The position numbers and the translations under genes were made by a program. The notes under the pieces were generated by a model. It made no database searches. It saw nothing but the letters and a program-made list of their open reading frames with translations, and was not told where the DNA came from. From NCBI GenBank assembly GCA_030837305.1, contig JAUPKT010000391.1, forward strand, positions 1 to 6,854: DNA of 6,854 bases. The letters run 5' to 3'. The DNA comes from Thermodesulfobacteriota bacterium. Lineage in GTDB: Bacteria; Desulfobacterota; Desulfomonilia; Desulfomonilales; Desulfomonilaceae. Shown here piece after piece: positions 1 to 5,360 of the stretch; within the stretch, counting starts at the first letter, position 1; the number at the start of each line of letters is the position of its first letter.

Positions 1-594
1 AATCCCGGGGCCGTCATTCAGTCATTCATGGGCAAGGCCAAGGTCCACAGAATACGAGACCTGACTGCTGATGTGGCACAAATGTTCCACGACGTTGTCG
101 GTACGCTTTTTGATCTCATGGGTAACTTCGAGAGCTACTGGAAAGAGGTAAAGTGGAGTCGGCCCACTGCCGTATTCGGGTTTGGGGTCGGCGAAGTGGA
201 TGTTCCTGCCCCAGTGACCGTGGATACCCACGATCTTGCTGTGGAAATCAGGTCAGGATTCCAGGCTCACTGGGATCTATACAAGGAATGCGTTGCCGAA
301 CCAAACTTCAACAAGCTGGAGGAAGTAGCCGGGCTTTCCGATGCGGATTTCGAATTTCCCACCAATCTCTGGGCTCGAATCCTCTTCGATTTTGCCACGG
401 CCTACAGGAACGAACAGGTGCCAAGAGAGTCCCTGATCACTTCGTTGATACCACTTTATTATGCCAAGACATTGTCCTTCGTACTGGATACTGAGACGAT
501 GAACACCCAACAGGTGGAGGAACTCATAGAAGATCAGTGTCTTCAATTTGAGAAGGCCAAGCCGTACTTGCTTGAACGATGGGCATCACGGTAG
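1..594 (+). CDS. Probable glycosyltransferase family 2 protein, C-terminal part (5' truncated)
   Basis: The frame is open to the left window edge, so the ATG at 28 is an internal Met and the true start lies upstream; there is no ribosome-binding site before 28. What is visible is about 197 residues of a soluble, acidic, mostly helical domain without membrane segments or signal peptide. Segments that recall the C-terminal extension of bacterial GT2 enzymes of the mannosylglycerate/glucosylglycerate synthase kind are MFHDVVGTLFDLM (about 82-120), a YWK segment followed by SRP and FGFGVG (about 136-192), LWARILFDFATAYR (367-408), SLIPLYYAKTLSFV (441-482) and FEKAKPYLLERW (547-582). The catalytic GT-A domain with its DxD motif would lie off the left edge, so donor and acceptor cannot be told. 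The assignment rests on remembered similarity of this tail; it is moderately secure as a GT2 tail and insecure for any specific product. The gene ends at TAG 592-594, and 159 noncoding bases follow. Confidence 0.6.
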   Translation, partial: NPGAVIQSFMGKAKVHRIRDLTADVAQMFHDVVGTLFDLMGNFESYWKEVKWSRPTAVFGFGVGEVDVPAPVTVDTHDLAVEIRSGFQAHWDLYKECVAEPNFNKLEEVAGLSDADFEFPTNLWARILFDFATAYRNEQVPRESLITSLIPLYYAKTLSFVLDTETMNTQQVEELIEDQCLQFEKAKPYLLERWASR

Positions 595-626
595 CCGAAC
601 GCGACATATGAATCGTGAAGTCCCAG

Positions 627-682
627 GGGAACGTGTCCACGATCCATTCGCAAGAAATAGCCGCCTACCGAGACACGTTTCC
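627..682. repeat. 11-bp inverted repeat with 34-nt loop between the glycosyltransferase and the response regulator
   Basis: GGGAACGTGTC (627-637) pairs with GACACGTTTCC (672-682) over 11 bp with one G-T wobble. It sits 32 nt after the glycosyltransferase stop and 71 nt before the response regulator start. No T-run follows the right arm, so it is not a typical intrinsic terminator. It could be a structured 3' end of the upstream message, a leader structure for the response regulator, or a protein-binding inverted repeat. The rest of the 595-753 gap shows no gene and no convincing sigma70 promoter. Confidence 0.45.
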
Positions 683-753
683 AAGAAGAGGCTGATCTCA
701 AGAGGGGCTTTCGTCAAACTCATGGTCACACCAGATCTTAAAGGAGCCTGAAA

Positions 754-1119
754 ATGGCAAAAATTCTCATAGTGGACGACGAAGAAGGCATCCGAATGCT
801 TTACTCTATGGAATTGCAGGACGAAGGTTACGACGTCATAACTCTGCATGATGGGAAGGACCTACTTGAAACTGTTGACAAAGAAAGACCGGACTGCATA
901 GTGCTGGACATCAAAATGAGAGAGTATAGCGGGTTAGACTTGCTTCAACAGCTTAGGAAAAAGTACTACGACCTCCCCGTCATACTCAACTCGGCGTATT
1001 CCAGCTTCAAGGTAGACCTCAAGGCAGTCGCGGCTGACTATTACGTAGTCAAGAGTTCGGATCTCACAGAACTCAAAGAAAAATTGAAAATAGCTCTGGA
1101 AACCAAAATCCCCCAATAA
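754..1119 (+). CDS. Stand-alone response regulator receiver protein (CheY-like)
   Basis: A 121-residue protein made of one receiver domain. The acidic pocket is D8-D9 in ILIVDDEEG, the phospho-acceptor is D52 in IVLDIKM, the switch Ser is S80 in LNSAYS, and the conserved Lys is K100 in YYVVKSS. After the last helix (about 103-117) only a few residues remain, so there is no DNA-binding or enzymatic output domain. By family knowledge such proteins are phosphorylated by a histidine kinase and act by protein-protein contact, as CheY or Spo0F-like relays do. No kinase is adjacent, so the partner is unknown. The start is well supported: AAGGAG at 741-746 lies 7 nt before the ATG. Gaps of 159 nt upstream and 366 nt downstream suggest it is transcribed alone. 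Family assignment is firm; the pathway is not known. Confidence 0.93.
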   Translation: MAKILIVDDEEGIRMLYSMELQDEGYDVITLHDGKDLLETVDKERPDCIVLDIKMREYSGLDLLQQLRKKYYDLPVILNSAYSSFKVDLKAVAADYYVVKSSDLTELKEKLKIALETKIPQ

Positions 1120-1257
1120 AAAACAAAACCTCCTTTTGGTCTCGGTCATCCGGTTTTTCAATACCGGCATGCTTGATACCCAGAGGAATGAAAGCCAAAG
1201 CATTTTATGATCGTTCTGGAAAGTACTTGCGGAATCGAGGTTTATTGGTTTCATTTG

Positions 1258-1287
1258 TTGTATCCCGGATCGATTCGGGGATGACAA
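1258..1287. repeat. Hairpin resembling a dispersed intergenic repeat
   Basis: TTGTATCCC (1258-1266) pairs with GGGAT-g-ACAA (1278-1287, one bulged G at 1283), with two more inner pairs after a G-G mismatch. The form, an ATCCCGG arm followed by a CGGGGATGACA arm, is like the short palindromic repeats often scattered between genes in Proteobacteria. Only one copy is in this window, so its repeat nature is inferred from the form and not shown. Confidence 0.4.
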
Positions 1288-1294
1288 TGCAAGA

Positions 1295-1308
1295 ACCTCC
1301 TTAGAGGT
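1295..1308. repeat. Small perfect hairpin ACCTC-CTTA-GAGGT
   Basis: A 5-bp perfect stem (1295-1299 with 1304-1308) closes a 4-nt loop, 7 nt after the hairpin at 1258-1287. It is followed by CCTGAAAG, not a T-run, so it does not look like an intrinsic terminator. It may be the end of the same repeat element. A stem this short can also arise by chance. Confidence 0.3.
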
Positions 1309-1485
1309 CCTGAAAGTGTAAGTATCCTAACAACACACATGACCGACTTTAAGATGCTTAGGCCGCCTCGTGTCTGATTGCGACAGAATTGTAGAGGATA
1401 ACTAGAAAGCTCTTCTCACGAAGGCGTCTTTATGGACACAACAATACTCATATTTCCATAAGATCTTCTACGGGCAATCCTAAAA

Positions 1486-2196
1486 ATGGCTCTCATTGAA
1501 ATGATTAACCTCGGAAAGGTATACAAGACCGGAACGGTTGAGGTTGACGCGCTCATAGATATCAATCTCGTCATAAACACGGGAGAATTTCTTGCCATCA
1601 TGGGGCCCTCGGGCTCAGGCAAATCAACTCTCATGAACTTGTTGGGTTGTCTTGACGCTCCCACGTCTGGTGAATACCTGCTCGATGGAAAAGACGTATC
1701 AAAATTGGGCCGTGATCAGCGGGCGGAGGTGAGGAGCCAAAAGATCGGCTTTGTTTTTCAGGGCTTTAATCTATTGCCGCGAATCAGCGCCGTCCGTAAT
1801 GTGGAGCTGCCTCTCATTTATGGTCACTCCGTCAAAAAAAGTCGCCGCACAAACGCGGAAGAGGCGTTGCGCCTCGTCGGGCTCGGCGACAGAATCGAGC
1901 ACTTGCCGTCTCAACTGTCCGGTGGTCAGCAGCAGAGGGTTGCAATAGCCCGTGCCCTGGTGAATAATCCTGACATCATATTGGCAGATGAACCCACCGG
2001 AAATCTCGATACCCGTACCAGCGCCGAAATCATAGACATATTCAGAAAACTAAACCAAGAAAGACAGATCACGTTTGTCTTGGTTACTCATGATAGAGAC
2101 ATAGGCGCCCTCACGGATCGACGAATATTGATTCGGGACGGGAAAATAGAGGGGGACGAATCATTTCAACCGCACAAATTGATCACCACGAACTAA
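1486..2196 (+). CDS. ABC transporter ATP-binding protein, MacB/LolD type
   Basis: A complete 236-residue nucleotide-binding domain. In order: Walker A GPSGSGKST (40-48), Q-loop Gln92 in FVFQGFNLLP, signature LSGGQQQR (144-151), Walker B ILADEP with catalytic E169 (165-170), D-loop GNLD (172-175) and switch His202 in VTHD. The FNLLP segment after the Q-loop and the NVELPL segment (105-110) are typical of the MacB/LolD/FtsE-like group, which powers FtsX-type permeases from the cytoplasmic face and drives efflux or lipoprotein release without a classical translocation path. The ATG at 1486 is the only plausible start: an in-frame TAA lies at 1459-1461 and no Met codon intervenes. The ribosome-binding site is poor, with no GGAG-like stretch in the preceding 20 nt. 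The next gene, a membrane fusion protein, begins 144 nt on and supports a MacAB-like exporter. No permease domain is fused to this protein or encoded in the window. Confidence 0.95.
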   Translation: MALIEMINLGKVYKTGTVEVDALIDINLVINTGEFLAIMGPSGSGKSTLMNLLGCLDAPTSGEYLLDGKDVSKLGRDQRAEVRSQKIGFVFQGFNLLPRISAVRNVELPLIYGHSVKKSRRTNAEEALRLVGLGDRIEHLPSQLSGGQQQRVAIARALVNNPDIILADEPTGNLDTRTSAEIIDIFRKLNQERQITFVLVTHDRDIGALTDRRILIRDGKIEGDESFQPHKLITTN

Positions 2197-2298
2197 GATC
2201 ATGCCTATAATTAGTGTGCGTGGGATACGGTTGCATTGGCATCTTGGCTCCGTTTATCGTATCACAGGGTATAGGACTATTATGTCATAGACATGGCA

Positions 2299-2323
2299 GA
2301 CGGATGCGTCCGTCAGTGCGGAC
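2299..2323 (+). promoter_or_regulatory. Two mutually exclusive hairpins in the leader of the membrane fusion gene
   Basis: Hairpin A is a perfect 6-bp stem GACGGA/TCCGTC (2299-2304 with 2309-2314) closing the tetraloop TGCG. Hairpin B is a 5-bp stem GTCCG/CGGAC (2308-2312 with 2319-2323). Both use 2309-2312, so only one can form at a time. They end 3 nt before the ribosome-binding site of the proposed TTG start. The layout could affect translation initiation of the adaptor relative to the ATPase, but the stems are short and no ligand or leader peptide is evident. Confidence 0.3.
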
Positions 2324-2326
2324 AAT

Positions 2327-2331
2327 GGGAG
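2327..2331 (+). promoter_or_regulatory. Ribosome-binding site supporting the TTG start at 2341
   Basis: GGGAG at 2327-2331 lies 9 nt before TTG 2341. The alternative in-frame ATG at 2293 has no purine-rich site before it; the preceding bases read TATGTCATAGAC. This favours TTG 2341 as the start of the membrane fusion protein. Confidence 0.5.
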
Positions 2332-2340
2332 CATTGGTTC

Positions 2341-3537
2341 TTGAAGAAGGTAATCATTATATTGATCACGTTGGCCCTGGGTGCTGTCCTGGCATATTTC
2401 TGGTTGAATTGGGGCTCCGAGGAGGCGCCCAAGGTAAAATATATTACGGTTCCGGTGGAAAAAGGAACTCTCAAAGCCGAAATATCTTCTACCGGAACAT
2501 TACGGCCCCTTGTTGAAGTGCTCGTGGGCACTCAGGTGTCGGGCACCATCAAAGAACTCTATGCAGACTTCGAATCCGAGGTGAAAAGAGATCAACTCAT
2601 CGCGCTCATCGATCCCGACCGTTTTCAGGCAAAGGCCCAGCATGCTCGGGCTGACGTCGAGGCAGCGAAGGCAAACCTTATAAAAGCGGAAGTGACATTA
2701 TCGGATGAATTGAGGACCTTGCGTCGTAAAGAGGGGCTTATAGAAAAGAACTCCATTAGTCAAAGCGAGTACGATACCGCCAAGACCAAGGCTGATGCGG
2801 CAGAAGCTCAGGTATATGTGGACAAAGCCCGTGTGGCCCAGTTGGAAGCAAGGCTCAATGAAGCAGAGCTGGAGTTGAAATATGCACGAATCGTTGCTCC
2901 CGTGAGCGGTATTGTTACTTCCCGAACAGGCGATGTGGGGCAGACGGTTACGGCCAGCTTTCAAACTCCCGTGCTCTTCAAGATAGCGGAAGACCTCACT
3001 CGTATGCAGGTCCACACAAATGTTGACGAAGCCGACATTGGAAGAGTTGCCATAGGGCAGAAGGCTGTGTTCTCGGTGCCGGCCTTTCCTGACCTCAATT
3101 TCGAAGCGGTCGTTCATCAAATCAGAAACGACCCAAAAGTTGAACAAAATGTCGTGACATATAATGTCGTGTTGAACGTGAATAATGACGAGCTAAAACT
3201 AAGGCCGGGGATGACGGCAAATGTCAAGATCTTACTCGATGAGGTGAAGGACGCTCTTATGGTGCCGGAACAGGCTCTGCGATTTTCGCCGCCTGAAGGA
3301 GCATTTCCCGGGGGAGTGAACACGACACCCGAAATCCCCGAAGGTATGAGACGGGTATGGCGGGTGGAAGGAAAAGACTCCGTCAGCCCGATAGACGTGA
3401 AAGTGGGTGTGCACGGGACCGAAAGAATACAAATCTTTTCCAGCGATCTCAATCCCGGAGATCTCGTAGCCGTGGATGCCATATCGCTACAAAAAAAAGA
3501 CGGCGCAAAAAAACCGGCCATACGGTTCCGTTTTTAG
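2341..3537 (+). CDS. HlyD/MacA-family periplasmic adaptor (membrane fusion protein)
   Basis: Proposed start TTG 2341 gives 398 residues; the upstream ATG at 2293 would give 414. The TTG reading starts with Met-Lys-Lys followed directly by a hydrophobic stretch (residues 4-22), a normal signal anchor, and has a ribosome-binding site; the 16 extra residues of the longer form are Cys- and Trp-rich and unlike a signal sequence. After the anchor come a first lipoyl half (about 59-92, VLVGTQVSGTIKELY), an alpha-helical coiled-coil hairpin (about 97-180, rich in Ala, Glu, Lys), the second lipoyl half with APVSGIVTSRTGDVGQ (about 186-201), a beta-barrel region with VDEADIG and GQKAVFSVPAFP, and a C-terminal membrane-proximal region. 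This is the MacA-like order. By family knowledge it spans the periplasm and links an inner-membrane ABC permease to an outer-membrane TolC-like channel. The partner ATPase is upstream; the permease is absent. Two in-frame A-runs lie near the 3' end (3491-3498, 3507-3513). Confidence 0.9.
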   Translation: MKKVIIILITLALGAVLAYFWLNWGSEEAPKVKYITVPVEKGTLKAEISSTGTLRPLVEVLVGTQVSGTIKELYADFESEVKRDQLIALIDPDRFQAKAQHARADVEAAKANLIKAEVTLSDELRTLRRKEGLIEKNSISQSEYDTAKTKADAAEAQVYVDKARVAQLEARLNEAELELKYARIVAPVSGIVTSRTGDVGQTVTASFQTPVLFKIAEDLTRMQVHTNVDEADIGRVAIGQKAVFSVPAFPDLNFEAVVHQIRNDPKVEQNVVTYNVVLNVNNDELKLRPGMTANVKILLDEVKDALMVPEQALRFSPPEGAFPGGVNTTPEIPEGMRRVWRVEGKDSVSPIDVKVGVHGTERIQIFSSDLNPGDLVAVDAISLQKKDGAKKPAIRFRF

Positions 3538-3567
3538 AAAGATTCGCTCGTTTAAGGAGATCTACTC

Positions 3568-5358
3568 ATGAGCAGTCCTGTTGAAGGATCTTCTCCCATC
3601 GAGGGAACCCGTAATTCCCCCGGTGATACAGTTATATACTCAGATGACCCGGCCGATTTCTACTACGTGGGCGTGAACATCCCGTGCCAGAACGCTTGCC
3701 CGGCATTGACGAACATTCCCGCATACATTCGGTGCATCTATGAAGGGCGAAATGCTCGGTCCTATGACCTGAATAGAATCGCAAACCTTTTTCCAGGTGT
3801 CTTGGGAAGGATTTGTTCCCGTCCATGTGAAACGAAATGTCGCCACGGAGAGCCGGAGTTGGGAAAACCCGTTGGGATCTGCCATATCAAACGTTCGGCA
3901 GCGGACTTTCGGGAACCACTTTCCGAGAAAATAGAACCGCTTCATCCATCCCGGGGAAAAAGTGTCTGTATCGTGGGTGCCGGTCCCGCGGGCCTTGCTG
4001 CTGCCTATGACCTCGCAATGACGGGTTTTGAAGTCACCGTCCTGGAGGCTCTTGATCATCCGGGAGGCATGCTGAGATATGGGATACCGGAATTTCGCCT
4101 ACCACGTGACGTACTCAGCGACGAGATACAATGGATTCTCGATCATGGCGTGACCCTGCGTACCGGAGTAAGAGTTGGAAAGGACGTCTCGGTGGATGAA
4201 TTGCTCAGTACCTACCACGCAGTACTCATAGCAGCCGGCTGCTATGAATCGAAGCCCCTGGACGTGCCGGGAGAAACGTTGACAGGTGTGTACACCGGCT
4301 TGAGTTTCGTTATGGATGTCGCCTCCGGATCAACGCCGGCCATGGGAACCGACACCCTCGTCATCGGTGCCGGATTCACTGCATTTGACTGCTCACGCCT
4401 GGCCCTTCGGTATGGATCAAAGAATGTCTCCATTTGTTTGAGAGCCACCGAGCACGAACTGAGGGTCACAGAGGAGGAAATCTTTGAGACAAAACGAGAA
4501 GGGGTGAAGCTCCGAGGTCTCGTGATATCCAAACGGGTCGTGGGGACGAACAGAGTCGAAGGCGTGGAATTCGTCCGCACGAAGCCGGTGGAGATCCTTC
4601 CTCACGGTAGGAGAAGAGTCGTGCCCATTGAAGGCAGCGAATTCATCGTTTCCTGTGACTCGGTAATCGTTGCCGTCGGACAGGGTGCTCTGGCCATTCC
4701 CGCCCCAGGGGAAAAGGACGACCGTGGCATTATCCGGGCCCATGGGGAAACGTTTCGATCCACAGAGCCGCATTTGTATGTTGCCGGGGATTTCATGACC
4801 GGTCCCACAACGGTTATCGAGGCCATTGCGTCCGGCCGCAAGGCAGCCCAAAAAATTGCTGAAGATCTCGCAGGCCGGAGATTCGCCCAATGGGCGGTCA
4901 AGATGCAGGTCGGGGAAATAACAGACAGGCTGCGGTCCTGGGATTTTATCCCCCGAATGGAAATGTCCACGCTCCTTCCCGTCGAATCCCGCTTGTCGTC
5001 ACGCAGTAGAGAAGTGGAGCAGGGTCTGTCCAAAGAGCTGTCAGTGGAAGAAGCCAAGAGGTGTTATCTGTGTTATCTGCACTACGAAATAGATGTCAGC
5101 AAATGCATTTACTGCCGATACTGCATTGATGTAGCGCCGAGAGATTGCATCAAGCTCGTGAAAAGAGTCATTACCAACGAAGATGGTGCGGTAACGGGCT
5201 TTGTGGAAACCACGAAGTGGAAGGATGTGAACGCCATCATCATTGACAACTCTCGGTGCATTCGCTGCGGTGAATGTGTGAGAGTTTGTCCTGTAGACTG
5301 CATTTCAGTTTCCAAAGTCGAGCTTGTCCAACAAAATCTTCCGTGTGGGAGGAACTGA
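3568..5358 (+). CDS. GltD-like FAD/NAD(P) oxidoreductase with C-terminal ferredoxin domain
   Basis: A 596-residue soluble flavoprotein. N-terminal Fe-S domain (about 35-115) as in glutamate synthase small subunit and dihydropyrimidine dehydrogenase: C40-x3-C44-P, NIPAYI, GRIC83-x3-C87-x3-C91, then an IKRSAAD segment. FAD-binding Rossmann motif GAGPAG at 137-142, then GGMLRYGIPEFRLP as in GltD. NAD(P)-binding Rossmann motif GAGFTA at 267-272. FAD contact region YVAGD-MTGPTTVIEAIASG (about residues 408-427). C499-x2-C502 follows the SVEEAKR segment. The C-terminal ferredoxin domain has motif 1 C513-x2-C516-x2-C519 with Ala523 in place of the fourth Cys, and a full motif 2 C564-x2-C567-x2-C570-x3-C574-P. 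Role by family: electron transfer between NAD(P)H, FAD and low-potential Fe-S partners. Size and domains resemble the GltD-like subunit of 2-oxoglutarate:NADP+ oxidoreductase (KorC/BzdV type), and the oxoacid oxidoreductase gene two places downstream fits that. Start: GGAG 3556-3559, 8 nt before ATG. The adaptor gene ends 30 nt upstream. Confidence 0.92.
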   Translation: MSSPVEGSSPIEGTRNSPGDTVIYSDDPADFYYVGVNIPCQNACPALTNIPAYIRCIYEGRNARSYDLNRIANLFPGVLGRICSRPCETKCRHGEPELGKPVGICHIKRSAADFREPLSEKIEPLHPSRGKSVCIVGAGPAGLAAAYDLAMTGFEVTVLEALDHPGGMLRYGIPEFRLPRDVLSDEIQWILDHGVTLRTGVRVGKDVSVDELLSTYHAVLIAAGCYESKPLDVPGETLTGVYTGLSFVMDVASGSTPAMGTDTLVIGAGFTAFDCSRLALRYGSKNVSICLRATEHELRVTEEEIFETKREGVKLRGLVISKRVVGTNRVEGVEFVRTKPVEILPHGRRRVVPIEGSEFIVSCDSVIVAVGQGALAIPAPGEKDDRGIIRAHGETFRSTEPHLYVAGDFMTGPTTVIEAIASGRKAAQKIAEDLAGRRFAQWAVKMQVGEITDRLRSWDFIPRMEMSTLLPVESRLSSRSREVEQGLSKELSVEEAKRCYLCYLHYEIDVSKCIYCRYCIDVAPRDCIKLVKRVITNEDGAVTGFVETTKWKDVNAIIIDNSRCIRCGECVRVCPVDCISVSKVELVQQNLPCGRN

Positions 5359-5360
5359 TG
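5347..5360 (+). promoter_or_regulatory. Overlapping stop/start (TGATG) with embedded ribosome-binding site
   Basis: The GltD-like gene stops at TGA 5356-5358 and the next gene starts at ATG 5358-5360, sharing the A. GGGAGG at 5347-5352 lies inside the upstream coding region, 5 nt before the ATG. This arrangement usually gives translational coupling and near-equal synthesis. It also fixes the start of the second flavoprotein, because the in-frame ATG at 5274 would place 84 nt of overlap inside the ferredoxin motif of the upstream gene. Confidence 0.8.

Larger units (their letters stand above)
1120..1485. other. 366-nt gene-free intergenic region
   Basis: No reading frame with coding character is visible on either strand; the minus-strand frame here is the shadow of the response regulator extended into noncoding DNA. 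Besides the hairpins at 1258-1287 and 1295-1308, there is a 5-bp stem CCGGT/ACCGG (1150-1154 with 1163-1167) and a 7-bp inverted repeat ACCAAAA/TTTTGGT (1102-1108 with 1134-1140) that starts inside the response regulator's last codons. Neither has a downstream T-run, so any terminator for the response regulator is unconvincing. The promoter of the downstream ABC gene should lie in about 1310-1470, but I cannot place -35 and -10 boxes with confidence. Confidence 0.6.

Noticed and set aside
28..30. ATG 28 as the start of a 188-residue hypothetical protein
   Set aside because: No ribosome-binding site precedes it and the frame is open to the window edge, so it is an internal Met of a longer protein.
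1150..1167. CCGGT/ACCGG stem as a terminator of the response regulator gene
   Set aside because: Only 5 bp, and the T-run lies in the loop and not after the stem.
1218..1230. Sigma54-like -24/-12 element (TGG...TTGC) before the ABC gene
   Set aside because: GG and GC are separated by 9 nt where the element requires 10, and the -24 box lacks GGCAC.
1378..1406. TTGCGA followed by GATAACTA as a sigma70 promoter for the ABC gene
   Set aside because: Spacing to any TATAAT-like box is 13-15 nt and the -10 match is poor.
2214..2516. 100-codon + strand frame in the ATPase-adaptor gap
   Set aside because: Most of it overlaps the adaptor's signal anchor and first lipoyl half in another frame; Cys/Gly/His-rich composition with no domain and no ribosome-binding site.
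2698..3147. 149-codon frame on the minus strand
   Set aside because: It lies wholly inside the membrane fusion gene, whose coding character is clear; it has no recognisable domain or ribosome-binding site.
4417..4890. 157-codon frame on the minus strand
   Set aside because: Antisense shadow of the well-conserved GltD-like gene; no recognisable motif.
5274..5357. Upstream ATG 5274 as the start of the second flavoprotein
   Set aside because: It would overlap the ferredoxin motif of the upstream gene by 84 nt, has no ribosome-binding site, and places an unrelated Cys/Arg-rich stretch before the normal FAD-motif start at 5358.
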